This document shows, one piece after another, positions 42,613 to 50,996 of a DNA stretch of 64,000 bases (position 1 is its first letter; every line of letters begins with the position of its first letter). The translations under genes and the position numbers were made by a program. The stretch is from Janthinobacterium sp. 1_2014MBL_MicDiv (GTDB lineage Bacteria > Pseudomonadota > Gammaproteobacteria > Burkholderiales > Burkholderiaceae_D): assembly GCF_001865675.1 (NCBI RefSeq), contig NZ_CP011319.1, forward strand, positions 5,642,001 through 5,706,000. The letters are read 5' to 3'. The notes below the pieces were generated by a model. The model ran no database searches. It had not been told where the DNA came from and was given only the letters and a program-made list of their open reading frames with translations.

Positions 42613-43221
42613 TTACTTCTTGTCAGCAACAACTTCAGCAGCAGCGGCTTCAGCAGCAACATGGCCAGCCGGTACCGAAGCGGTAGCGATGGTCAGGTTG
42701 GCGCCGTGGGTGACAGCGGTCACGCCAGCTGGCAGGACCAGGTCGCCGACGTGCAGCGAGTGACCGACGTCGATGTTCGACAGGTCAACGTTGATGAATT
42801 CTGGCAGTTGGCCTGGCAGGCACGAAACTTCGATTTCGTTGGCAACGTGGCTGATGGTCGCGCCATGCAGTTTGACTGCTGGGGAAACGTCAGCGTTGAT
42901 GAAGTGCAGAGCAACTTTCACGTGGATAGCTTGCTTAGCGTCAACGCGCTGGAAGTCAGCGTGCAGAACCAGTTGTTTGTATGCGTGGACTTGGAAGTCG
43001 CGCAACAAAACTTGCTGGGAAACGCCGTCGATTTCCAGGTCCAGGATGGACGAGTGGAAAACTTCTTTTTTCAACGCGTGGTACAGGGCGTTGTGATCCA
43101 GCGAGATCAGCACCGGGGCTTCAGCGCCACCGTAGACGATACCAGGGGTTTGGCCGGAAATGCGCAGGCGGCGGCTCGCTCCGGAACCTTGCAATTCGCG
43201 TTTAAATGCGATAACTTTCAT
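42613..43221 (-). CDS. rplY: 50S ribosomal protein L25 / general stress protein Ctc
   Basis: L25 binds 5S rRNA. The 202-residue long form has the N-terminal L25 domain (MKVIAFKRELQGSGASRRLRISGQTPGIVYGG...) and the C-terminal Ctc/TL5 beta domain (HVKVALHFINADVSPAVKLHGATISHVANEIEVSCLPGQLPEFINVDLSNIDVGHSLHVGDLVLPAGV), ending in an alanine-rich tail. The ATG at 43221 is the family start, preceded by a good ribosome site (GGAG). It follows prs after a 166-base leader with nested hairpins. Confidence 0.97.
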   Translation of the reverse strand: MKVIAFKRELQGSGASRRLRISGQTPGIVYGGAEAPVLISLDHNALYHALKKEVFHSSILDLEIDGVSQQVLLRDFQVHAYKQLVLHADFQRVDAKQAIHVKVALHFINADVSPAVKLHGATISHVANEIEVSCLPGQLPEFINVDLSNIDVGHSLHVGDLVLPAGVTAVTHGANLTIATASVPAGHVAAEAAAAEVVADKK

Positions 43222-43293
43222 GTGAAACTCCAAGAAGAACAAGGCTTGCGCCTTGTGTTATGAAGACTCCCGCGACCAGGAATCCTCGAAAAT

Positions 43294-43359
43294 GGGCGCA
43301 TATGCGCCCCGAAAACTAAAACACTGCGGCGCAACAGGCAAAAAGCCGGTCGCGCCGCA
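43294..43359 (-). promoter_or_regulatory. Nested hairpins between prs and rplY
   Basis: Two structures lie in the prs-rplY gap: a 16-base palindrome GGGCGCATATGCGCCC (43294-43309), and TGCGGCGC (43325-43332) pairing with GCGCCGCA (43352-43359) around an inner GGC-AAAAA-GCC stem. The outer structure starts 28 bases after the prs stop and could terminate prs; the palindrome nearer rplY is flanked by TTTTC on the minus strand. They could instead regulate rplY translation. Confidence 0.5.
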
Positions 43360-43387
43360 GGCATTACGTCTGTTTCTGTTTACCGAA

Positions 43388-44338
43388 TTAATCGATAAAG
43401 AGGGAAATAACCGAATCACCCTTGATGATGCGCTTGAACGTCTCGGCCAGCAGCGGCGCGCACGTCAATTGACGGATCTTGCCGCAGGCCAGGGCCGCTT
43501 CGGACAGGGGAATCGTGTCGGTCACGACCAGCTCATCGAGTGGCGAAGCCGAAATACGGTCGATCGCCGGGCCGGACAGCACCGCGTGCGTGCAATACGC
43601 CACGACTTTTTTCGCGCCGCGCTCTTTGAGCACTTCGGCAGCCTTGGTCAGGGTGCCTGCCGTGTCGACCATGTCATCCATGATCACGCAGTTGCGGCCT
43701 TCGACTTCACCGATGATGTTCATCACTTCGGACACGTTCGCTTTTGGACGACGCTTGTCGATGATGGCCAGGTCGCAGCCCAGGCGTTTTGCCAGGGCGC
43801 GCGCACGTACCACACCGCCGACGTCCGGCGACACGACCAGCAGATCCTGGTAGTTTTTCTTTTGCAGGTCGCCCAGCAAAATTGGCGAAGCGTAGATGTT
43901 ATCGACAGGAATATCGAAGAAACCTTGGATTTGGTCGGCGTGCAGATCCATGATCAGGACGCGCTCGACACCGGCTTCTTCCAGCATGTTCGCCACCACC
44001 TTGGCCGAAATCGCCACACGCGCGGAGCGTGGACGGCGGTCTTGGCGGGCGTAGCCGAAGTAGGGAATCGCGGCGGTGATGCGGCCAGCGGAAGCACGTT
44101 TCAAGGCATCAACCATCAGCATGATTTCCATCAAGCTGTCGTTGGTTGGAGCACAGGTGGATTGCAAAACAAAAACATCCTTGCCGCGCACGTTTTCGTT
44201 AATCTCGACCATTACTTCGCCGTCAGAGAATTTCGAAACGTTTGCTTTACCGAGAGGGATGCCGAGGTTTTTTGCGACCCCCTCTGCTAACGCTGGATTC
44301 GCGTTGCCGGTAAAAACCATCAGGTTTTCGTAAGCCAT
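43388..44338 (-). CDS. prs: Ribose-phosphate pyrophosphokinase (PRPP synthetase)
   Basis: Prs makes PRPP from ribose 5-phosphate and ATP for nucleotides, histidine and tryptophan. The 316-residue protein has SKFSDGEVMVEINENVRGKDVFVLQSTCAPTNDSLMEIMLMVDALKRASAGRITAAIPYFGYARQDRRPRSA, the DLHADQIQGFFDIPVDN segment, and the PRPP-binding loop NCVIMDDMVDTAGTLTKAA. The ATG at 44338 (MAYENLMVFTGNANPALAEGVA) is the family start. A small GC hairpin (44380-44397) lies in its leader, between it and tRNA-Gln. Confidence 0.98.
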   Translation of the reverse strand: MAYENLMVFTGNANPALAEGVAKNLGIPLGKANVSKFSDGEVMVEINENVRGKDVFVLQSTCAPTNDSLMEIMLMVDALKRASAGRITAAIPYFGYARQDRRPRSARVAISAKVVANMLEEAGVERVLIMDLHADQIQGFFDIPVDNIYASPILLGDLQKKNYQDLLVVSPDVGGVVRARALAKRLGCDLAIIDKRRPKANVSEVMNIIGEVEGRNCVIMDDMVDTAGTLTKAAEVLKERGAKKVVAYCTHAVLSGPAIDRISASPLDELVVTDTIPLSEAALACGKIRQLTCAPLLAETFKRIIKGDSVISLFID

Positions 44339-44489
44339 GGGAGTCCCAAGAGGTGATATAGAAGTCTTGAAAAGCACTAACCGGGCATAGGCCCGGTCAG
44401 TCATTGTTTAGAATATGCCGCGTGGCGACATATCTGCTTTTTCCCGTACTGGACGCTAACTTCGCATCGACAGACTACGGTGAAATGGG

Positions 44490-44566
44490 TGGCAGGGGAA
44501 GAAGGATTCGAACCTTCGCATGCTGGAATCAAAATCCAGTGCCTTAACCAGCTTGGCGATTCCCCT
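44490..44566 (-). tRNA. tRNA-Gln (anticodon UUG)
   Basis: The minus strand folds as a complete 77-base cloverleaf with encoded CCA. The acceptor arm AGGGGAA pairs with TTCCCCT before G73, the D arm is GCCAAGC...GC, and the anticodon arm CTGGA-TTTTGAT-TCCAG has the anticodon TTG. The T arm is GAAGG-TTCGAAT-CCTTC. The C9-G10 start of the D arm and the weak first pair match bacterial glutamine tRNAs. It lies between ispE and prs, the usual betaproteobacterial position. Confidence 0.97.
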
Positions 44567-44600
44567 ACGCAACTGACTGCTTGCCGTCATGTTGGCCAGT

Positions 44601-44628
44601 ATTATACCGACTATTTGACGCTAAGCAA
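44601..44628 (-). promoter_or_regulatory. Candidate promoter of tRNA-Gln (and possibly prs)
   Basis: On the minus strand TTGCTT (44628-44623) is followed after 16 bases by a perfect TATAAT (44606-44601), placing the start about 28 bases before the tRNA. The -35 half lies in an AT-rich inverted repeat (AGCAAAA / TTTTGCT, 44624-44642) that follows ispE by 12 bases and may end that transcript. Confidence 0.6.
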
Positions 44629-44654
44629 AATCTTTTTTTGCTGCTTACTTTAAT

Positions 44655-45539
44655 TCACAACACCGTGAGCATCGGGTGGCGATTTAGCGCTTTTGCCTTC
44701 CAGGCTACCCAGACCGGTGGCACATTGCTGAGCACCGCATCTGCTTCTTCCGCACTGGAAAACGCACTAAATACACAAGCACCGGAACCAGTCATCCTGG
44801 CCTCACCGTAAGCACCCAGCCATTCTACCGCATCTGCTACCGGCTTGAAAAGACTGCATGCCACTTGCTGTAAATCATTTTTACCGAACCCGCCCGCATC
44901 GTTTCCTTCTGCGAGGTGCCTGGAAAAGTCCGCTATTGTGACGGCTTCGGTATTCCTCGTCAAGCCTTCCGCGCAAAAAATTGCCGCGGTGGGCACTTGC
45001 ACGCCCGGCTCGATCACCACATACCAGCATTCGGGCGTGGCGACGGGCTGCAAGGCCTCCCCCACGCCTTCGGCAAACGCGTTCTCGCCAAAGATGAAAA
45101 ACGGGATATCGGCGCCCAGCGGCAAGCCCAGCGCCATCAATTCCTCGCGCGTCAATCCCGCCTGCCACAGGCGGTTCAGCGCCATCAGGGCCGTGGCCGC
45201 ATCGGACGAGCCGCCGCCAAGGCCGCCGCCCATGGGCAGCACCTTGTCGATGGCGATGTCTACGCCGCGCGGCAAGGCGCCCGTGCGGCGCAGCACTTCC
45301 GCCTGCAGCAGCTGCGCGGCACGGATGATCAGGTCCTGCTCTTCCGGCACGCCGGCCAGCGCCGTCACGCGGCGTATCGCCGTATCGTCGCGCAGCGCGA
45401 AATGCAGGGTGTCGCCATGGTCGAGCAACTGGAACACCGTCTGCAGCAGGTGGTAGCCGTCGGCGCGGCGGCCGTTGACGTGCAGAAATAAGTTCAGCTT
45501 GGCCGGGGCCGGGCAATTGTTCAGGGTCGTCAGTGTCAT
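44655..45539 (-). CDS. ispE: 4-diphosphocytidyl-2-C-methyl-D-erythritol kinase IspE
   Basis: IspE phosphorylates CDP-methylerythritol in the MEP isoprenoid pathway. The 294-residue GHMP kinase has CPAPAKLNLFLHVNGRRADGYHLLQTVFQLLDHGD at the N-terminus, the phosphate-binding loop VLPMGGGLGGGSSDAATALMALN, PLGADIPFFIFGENAFAEGVGE, and the C-terminal MTGSGACVFSAF. The ATG at 45539 overlaps the lolB stop by four bases. The lolB-ispE-tRNA-prs order is characteristic of beta- and gammaproteobacteria. Confidence 0.98.
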   Translation of the reverse strand: MTLTTLNNCPAPAKLNLFLHVNGRRADGYHLLQTVFQLLDHGDTLHFALRDDTAIRRVTALAGVPEEQDLIIRAAQLLQAEVLRRTGALPRGVDIAIDKVLPMGGGLGGGSSDAATALMALNRLWQAGLTREELMALGLPLGADIPFFIFGENAFAEGVGEALQPVATPECWYVVIEPGVQVPTAAIFCAEGLTRNTEAVTIADFSRHLAEGNDAGGFGKNDLQQVACSLFKPVADAVEWLGAYGEARMTGSGACVFSAFSSAEEADAVLSNVPPVWVAWKAKALNRHPMLTVL

Positions 45540-46186
45540 GGTGCGGGTGCGGAGGGAGCGGGATCGAGCACGATGCGCAGCGACACGGCGTCGGCCTGGG
45601 CGCTGGCATTGCGTTCGGCATCGATACGCCGCGGTTGGGGCAAGCTGCCCGGTGCATTGTCGGACGCATTTTGCCCTACTTCCTGCCACGACACATAGCG
45701 CAGGCGCCAGCCATCCTTGGTCGTCACGCTGTCGTTGGCCGGCGAAGCGACGAAGCGCTTGCCGTCGGCGCCCACGGCATAGCCCTGCAGCCAGTCGCGC
45801 AAGCCCGATACGGGCAGGGACCAGCCCAGCATCTGCGCGCTCAGGGCATCGACGTCGGGCGCGCGGCGCGGCGCCTTGCCGCTCTGCGTCAGCACGGCCT
45901 CGTGCGGCGTGACGGCGATGGTGGCCAGGGTGCTGCCCACGGGCGAGTACAGGGTCACGTCCGTGCGCTGCGCCGTCTGCTGCCAGTTGAAATTGACGGT
46001 GGCCGATTCAGGCTTGTCCTCCTTCTGGTACACGACGTTCAAACGGCCCGTCAGCTCCACCTGCTCGCGGTAAGGCGCGACAGCCTTGCCCGATGGCGCG
46101 GCGCCGGACGAGAAGGGCGAGGTCAGGGTCGAGCAGGCCGACAGGGCCAGGCAGAGAGCGGAGAGCGCAAGGAGATTTTTTGGCAT
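45536..46186 (-). CDS. lolB: Outer-membrane lipoprotein LolB
   Basis: LolB receives lipoproteins from LolA and inserts them in the outer membrane. The 216-residue precursor has a lipoprotein signal (MPKNLLALSALCLALSACST, lipobox LSAC) and a LolB-like beta sheet (REQVELTGRLNVVYQKEDKPESATVNFNWQQTAQRTDVTLYSPVGSTLATIAVTPHEAVL; LGWSLPVSGLRDWLQGYA). The ATG at 46186 heads the signal peptide. A 24-base perfect palindrome with a T-run stands just before its leader. Confidence 0.95.
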   Translation of the reverse strand: MPKNLLALSALCLALSACSTLTSPFSSGAAPSGKAVAPYREQVELTGRLNVVYQKEDKPESATVNFNWQQTAQRTDVTLYSPVGSTLATIAVTPHEAVLTQSGKAPRRAPDVDALSAQMLGWSLPVSGLRDWLQGYAVGADGKRFVASPANDSVTTKDGWRLRYVSWQEVGQNASDNAPGSLPQPRRIDAERNASAQADAVSLRIVLDPAPSAPAP

Positions 46187-46194
46187 GGGCACAA

Positions 46195-46222
46195 GGAAAA
46201 ACCAGCGCCATGGCGCTGGTTT
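46195..46222 (-). terminator. Palindromic terminator between the TPR gene and lolB
   Basis: Positions 46199-46222 form a perfect 24-base palindrome (half-site AAACCAGCGCCA), followed on the minus strand by further T residues (TTTTTCC). It lies 24 bases after the TPR stop and nine bases before the lolB start, so it can end the TPR transcript or attenuate read-through into lolB-ispE. Confidence 0.8.
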
Positions 46223-46245
46223 GATAGTTGAGTTAATCGATTCGA

Positions 46246-48036
46246 TCACAAGCTGACATTCAGGCGCGCCAGGGTGCTTTTCAGCGCATCGTTTTTCGGA
46301 TCCTTGCCTTGCGCCTCGCGCCACAGCTTCTGTGCCTCGTCCTTCTCGCCCTTCTGCCACAGCACTTCGCCCAGGTGGACGGCGATTTCCGGATCGCTGC
46401 GCACGGCGTAGGCGCGGCGCAGCGCGTTTTCCGCCGCGGCCAGGTTGCCCATGCGGAACTGTACCCAGCCCATGCTGTCCATGATGAACGGGTCGCCTGG
46501 CGCCATCTGCAAGGCCTTTTCGATCAGGGCGTGGGCTTCCGGCAAGCGGATGCCGCGCTCGGCCAGCGAGTAGCCGAGCGCGTTATACGCGTGCTGGTTG
46601 TCCGGCGCCAGCGCCATCACGCGACGCAGGCTCGCTTCCATCAAGTCCAGTTTATCCAGGCGCTCGGCCAGCAGGGCATAGTCGTACAGCAGTTCCGGGT
46701 TGTCGGGGAAGCGCAGCAAGGCGTTTTCCAGCACCGTGTAGGCGCTTTGCACATAGCCGGCGTCGCGCAGGAATTGCGCGTCGACCAGCAGCACCTGCGC
46801 CTGGCTTGCCGGGTCGTCCGTTTCGATTTCCGACAGCGCCTTGCGCGCCGCATCGAGATTGCCGCCACGGGCGATCAGTTGTGCGCGGCGCAAACGGGCA
46901 TCGACATAGCCGGCCGAGGCGCTGTTGTCGACCTTGTCCAGCCAGGCGATGGCGCCGGCCATGTCGCCGCGCGTTTCGGCAATCTGCGACAGTATCATCA
47001 GGGCCTTGAACGGATCGCGCGCGTCGCCGGGGGTTTTCTCGAGCACGGCCAGGAAGCGCTTGAAGTACTGCTCGGCGCCCTTGGTGTCTTCCAGCTGCAA
47101 CGCCACGATGCCGAGCGCATACAGGGCGGCCACGTTATCGGGCTGGCTTTTCAGCAGCAGCAGGAATTGATCGCGCCCCGGTTCGAGCTGCTTCTGTTCG
47201 ACCAGCAGGCGCGCATAGGCGGCGCGCACTTCGACCGCGTCCGGATTCTTTTCCAGGAAGGCGGCCAGCACCTTGCCTGCCGCCTCGGGCTCGCCCGTCA
47301 CCTGCGCCAGGGTCAGCGCGGCCAGCTCGGAATTGGGCTTGATGGCCAGCGCCTTGTTCGCTTCGCCGATGGCGCGCTCACGCTCGCCGATCGACAGGGC
47401 GCCCTGCGCCAGCACCAGGTGCGCCTCGAACATGTCCAGGTAGGGCTGTACCAGGCGCGTCACCATCGAGTACGCATACAGCTTGTCGTTCGAGCGCGAG
47501 AGGATCTGCTGCATCTGGAACAGGGCCACGCCGCGCGCGCCGGGCGGCGCATTGGCCAGGCGCTCGGCGAAAATCGGCTCGGCTTCCTCGATCTTGTCGG
47601 TCAGGACGACGAAACCGAGGAAGAACTGGGTCGCCTCGTCGGATTCGGGCGCCAGTTCGCGCCACAGGCGGATGGCAGCCAGCGCCTCGCCGCCCTGCTT
47701 GGCCGCCAGCGCCATTTCGGACGCGCGGCGCGCCAGGCGCGGGTCGCGCGTCTGCTGCGCCGCCACCATCATGGTCACGTACGGCCCCTGCCACTGGCCG
47801 CTCTTGAATTCCATTTCCGCGCGCGTCAGCTTGTACAGCAGGTCGCTGCTCAATTCGACCTTGGGCAAGCCGTCCGCCTTGGCGCCCTCGCTGGATTCGG
47901 CACCCGCTTCCTGCGGCGCGGCGGGTGCGGCCGCAGAGGGGCTGGCCGCGGCATCGGCAGGGGCGACAGGCGTCTGCGCCATGGCATGCGTGGCCATCAG
48001 GGCGGACAAGGTTACAATGGCGAAAGCGTTTTTCAA
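46246..48036 (-). CDS. TPR-repeat periplasmic protein
   Basis: About 596 residues: a signal peptide (M/L-KNAFAIVTLSALMATHAMA-QTP), an alanine/proline-rich linker (about 30-55) and a long series of tetratricopeptide repeats (for example LAAKQGGEALAAIRLWRELAPES, GALSIGERERAIGEANKALAIKP, SLAERGIRLPEAHALIEKALQMAPGDPFIMDSMGWVQFRMGNLAAAENALRRAYAVRSDPEIAVHLGEVLWQKG). This family commonly precedes lolB in betaproteobacteria and may be a scaffold for envelope complexes; no activity is known. I place the start at TTG 48036, which has AGGA six bases before it and begins the signal peptide; a second TTG at 48060 lacks such a site. It is divergent from mutM. Confidence 0.85.
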   Translation of the reverse strand: MKNAFAIVTLSALMATHAMAQTPVAPADAAASPSAAAPAAPQEAGAESSEGAKADGLPKVELSSDLLYKLTRAEMEFKSGQWQGPYVTMMVAAQQTRDPRLARRASEMALAAKQGGEALAAIRLWRELAPESDEATQFFLGFVVLTDKIEEAEPIFAERLANAPPGARGVALFQMQQILSRSNDKLYAYSMVTRLVQPYLDMFEAHLVLAQGALSIGERERAIGEANKALAIKPNSELAALTLAQVTGEPEAAGKVLAAFLEKNPDAVEVRAAYARLLVEQKQLEPGRDQFLLLLKSQPDNVAALYALGIVALQLEDTKGAEQYFKRFLAVLEKTPGDARDPFKALMILSQIAETRGDMAGAIAWLDKVDNSASAGYVDARLRRAQLIARGGNLDAARKALSEIETDDPASQAQVLLVDAQFLRDAGYVQSAYTVLENALLRFPDNPELLYDYALLAERLDKLDLMEASLRRVMALAPDNQHAYNALGYSLAERGIRLPEAHALIEKALQMAPGDPFIMDSMGWVQFRMGNLAAAENALRRAYAVRSDPEIAVHLGEVLWQKGEKDEAQKLWREAQGKDPKNDALKSTLARLNVSL

Positions 48037-48203
48037 AGGCTGATCCTGGCTATACGGCAAAGTTTGATTCTACGCCCAACCCGATCATTGCGTACTTCAC
48101 GTATGTAACGAAATATATACGTCAGCGTGAGGCAAGGTGTACGGGCCCGCCGCCGGCCTGCAATCCAGCTGTTTTTGACCCAGTTTCCATACGTCCGAGC
48201 CCT

Positions 48204-49040
48204 ATGCCAGAATTGCCAGAAGTCGAAGTCACACGGCGCGGTGTCGCGCCCCATCTCGAAGGACGCGCCGTGCGCTCCGTCGTGCTGCGCCGCGACGGCC
48301 TGCGCTGGCCCTTCCCTCCCGCCCTGGGCGAGCAATTGTCGGGCCAGACCATCGGCCTGACGGGGCGGCGCGGCAAATACCTGCTGATCCACTTCCGCCA
48401 CGGCACCCTGATCATCCACCTGGGCATGTCGGGCCACCTGCGCGTGCTGCCAGCTGGCACCGAGGCGCAAAAGCACGACCATTTCGACCTCGTCGTGGAA
48501 GACGCGGACGGCGCCAGCCAGGTGCTGCGCATGACGGATCCGCGCCGCTTCGGCGCCGTGCTGTGGCACGACGAGGCCGACGGCCCGCTCGACAGCCACG
48601 TGCTGCTGCGCGGCCTGGGCACGGAACCGCTGGAGGGCGGCTTCACGGGCCAGTTGCTGTTCGAGAAAACGCGCAACAAGGGCAGCAGCATCAAGCAGGT
48701 GCTGATGGCGGGCGACATCGTCGTCGGCGTGGGCAATATCTACTGTTCCGAAAGCCTGTTCCGCGCCGGGATCAACCCGAAGACGCCAGCCAAGCGCATC
48801 GGCCTGGCGCGCTATGAGAAACTGGCGCAGGCGATCCGCGACGTGCTGGCCGAAGCCATCGTGCAAGGCGGCAGCACCCTGCGCGACTTCATCGGCGTAA
48901 ACGGCCAGTCCGGCTACTTCCAGCAGACGTATTTCACGTACAACCGCACGGGCAAGCCATGCCGCGTGTGCGGCGCGCCGATCCGGCAAATCGTGCAGGG
49001 CCAGCGGTCCACGTTTTACTGCGTGCATTGCCAAAAGTAA
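48204..49040 (+). CDS. mutM: Formamidopyrimidine-DNA glycosylase MutM (Fpg)
   Basis: MutM excises 8-oxoguanine and formamidopyrimidines. The 278-residue enzyme begins with the catalytic M-PELPEVEVTRRG (proline 2 nucleophile, glutamate 3). It has the conserved GRRGKYLLIHF loop and LIIHLGMSGHLRV, IYCSESLFRAGINPKTPA (helix-two-turn-helix), and a C-terminal zinc finger CRVCG...CVHC. The ATG at 48204 is fixed by the required N-terminal MPE. The dynamin-like gene follows after 21 bases. Confidence 0.98.
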   Translation: MPELPEVEVTRRGVAPHLEGRAVRSVVLRRDGLRWPFPPALGEQLSGQTIGLTGRRGKYLLIHFRHGTLIIHLGMSGHLRVLPAGTEAQKHDHFDLVVEDADGASQVLRMTDPRRFGAVLWHDEADGPLDSHVLLRGLGTEPLEGGFTGQLLFEKTRNKGSSIKQVLMAGDIVVGVGNIYCSESLFRAGINPKTPAKRIGLARYEKLAQAIRDVLAEAIVQGGSTLRDFIGVNGQSGYFQQTYFTYNRTGKPCRVCGAPIRQIVQGQRSTFYCVHCQK

Positions 49041-49061
49041 GTCACTCGCAAAGGGAGCCAG

Positions 49062-50963
49062 ATGGTCAGGGACTTGGAACAATACAGCGCATGGCGCCAG
49101 GACGTGCTGGCCGCCTTGCAGGCTTACCGGCAGGCCGCCAGCGCGGCGGGCCTGGTCGACGGCGCCTCCGCGCTGCGCCTGGCGCGCTGTGTCTCCCGCC
49201 TGCTCGATGACCGCCTGTCCGTGGCCTTCGTGGCGGAATTCTCGCGCGGCAAATCCGAGCTGATCAACGCCATCTTCTTTGCCGACTACGGCCAGCGCAT
49301 CCTGCCCTCGGGCGCGGGACGCACCACCATGTGTCCCACCGAGCTGCTGTACGACGCGGCCTGGCCGCCGTCGATCCGCCTGCTGCCCATCGAGACGCGC
49401 GCGCAGAACCTGTCGACCAGCGACTACCGCGACCTGCCCGCCGCCTGGACCGTCCTGCCCCTGAACATCGATGCGGGCGGCGACATGCAGGAAGCCATCC
49501 GCCAGGTCAGCCTGACGAAAAAAGTCGGCGTCGAGGAAGCGGCGCGCTACGGCCTGTACGATGCCGACGACGCGGATGCGCCGGCCATGCTCGACGAGAA
49601 CGGCCAGGTGGAAATCTCGATGTGGCGCCACGCCATCATCAACTTCCCCCATCCGCTGCTGAAACAGGGCCTGGTAATCCTCGACACGCCCGGGCTGAAC
49701 GCCATCGGCACTGAGCCGGAACTGACGCTGAACCTGATCCCGAATGCGCATGCGGTGCTGTTCATCCTGGCGGCCGACACGGGCGTCACGCGCAGCGATA
49801 TCGAGGTATGGCGCAACCATATCGGCGCCGGCGCCGGGCGCCTGGTGGTGCTCAACAAGATCGACAGCATGTGGGATGAATTGCGCGGCGACGCCGAGGT
49901 GACGCAGGCCATCGAACGCCAGCAGGCCAGCGTGGCACATCTCCTGACGCTGGACGCGGGCCAGGTCTTCCCCGTCTCGGCGCAAAAGGCCCTCGTGGGC
50001 AAGATCAACCACGACGCGGCGCTGCTGGAAAAAAGCCGCCTGCAGGCGCTGGAAACGGCCCTGTTCGAAGGCCTGATCCCCGCGCGCAAGGACATCATCC
50101 GGCACCAGCTGGGGTTCGACCTCGATGCGATTCAAGCGGCGCAGCAGGTACAGGCGGCGGCGCGCGCGCGCGGCATCGCCGAGCAGCTGCACGAGCTGCA
50201 TAGCCTGCGCGGCAAGAACCAGAGCGTGATCGCGCACATGATGCGCCGCATCGATATCGAGAAGAAGGAATTCGACAGCAGCCTGTTCAAGCTGCAAGCC
50301 ACGCGCGCCGTCTTTACGCGCCTGTCGACGGAGCTGTACACGAGCCTGGGCATGGACATCGTGCGCGACGATATCGACGACGTGCGCGCCGCCATGCAGC
50401 GCAGCCGTTTCTTCACGGGCCTGCGCGACGCCATGCGCCAGTATTTCGAACGCATCGCCCGGAACCTGGACCGCTCGGAAGGCAAGACCGCCGAGATCAC
50501 GGAAATGATGCAGGTGATGTACCGCAAGTTCGCCACCGAACATGGCCTGGCGCTGGCCGTGCCGATGCCGTTTTCGCTGGCCCGCTACCGCCAGGAGATC
50601 GCCGATATCGAAGCCGTGTATCACAAGCAGTTCGGCACGGCGACCCTGATCACCACCAGCCGCGTGGTGCTGATGGAGAAATTCTTCGATACCATCGCCT
50701 CGCGCGTGCGCCGCAGCTTCGCGGCCGCCAACGACGACGCCAGCGCCTGGCTGAAAGTCATCATGGCGCCGCTCGAAGCGCAGATCGTCGAATACAAGGA
50801 ACAGCTGAAACTGCGCTTCGCCTCGATCCAGCGCATCCACGACGCCACGGGCAGCCTGGAACAGAAGATCGCCGGCTTTGAAGCCAGCCTGGCGGCGCTC
50901 GAACGCGACAAGGCGCAGCTGGCGCAACTGGCCGACACCTTGCGCGCGGCCAGCGCGACATAA
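49062..50963 (+). CDS. Bacterial dynamin-like GTPase
   Basis: A 633-residue large GTPase of the dynamin superfamily. G1 is AEFSRGKSELINA (K64-S65; alanine 58 replaces the usual first glycine), with G2-region threonines in GRTTMCPTELLYD, G3 DTPGLNAI (D208) and G4 NKID (from N265). Long helical stalk regions follow (about 370-633), with a basic-hydrophobic segment near 500-520 that could act as a paddle. Bacterial dynamins remodel or protect membranes. It is held between mutM and mutY on one strand with 21- and 33-base gaps, an arrangement I have the impression is widespread in betaproteobacteria. A role in repair is not shown. Confidence 0.9.
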   Translation: MVRDLEQYSAWRQDVLAALQAYRQAASAAGLVDGASALRLARCVSRLLDDRLSVAFVAEFSRGKSELINAIFFADYGQRILPSGAGRTTMCPTELLYDAAWPPSIRLLPIETRAQNLSTSDYRDLPAAWTVLPLNIDAGGDMQEAIRQVSLTKKVGVEEAARYGLYDADDADAPAMLDENGQVEISMWRHAIINFPHPLLKQGLVILDTPGLNAIGTEPELTLNLIPNAHAVLFILAADTGVTRSDIEVWRNHIGAGAGRLVVLNKIDSMWDELRGDAEVTQAIERQQASVAHLLTLDAGQVFPVSAQKALVGKINHDAALLEKSRLQALETALFEGLIPARKDIIRHQLGFDLDAIQAAQQVQAAARARGIAEQLHELHSLRGKNQSVIAHMMRRIDIEKKEFDSSLFKLQATRAVFTRLSTELYTSLGMDIVRDDIDDVRAAMQRSRFFTGLRDAMRQYFERIARNLDRSEGKTAEITEMMQVMYRKFATEHGLALAVPMPFSLARYRQEIADIEAVYHKQFGTATLITTSRVVLMEKFFDTIASRVRRSFAAANDDASAWLKVIMAPLEAQIVEYKEQLKLRFASIQRIHDATGSLEQKIAGFEASLAALERDKAQLAQLADTLRAASAT

Positions 50964-50996
50964 ACAACATCGAACAACAGAACACTGGAATCCTGC

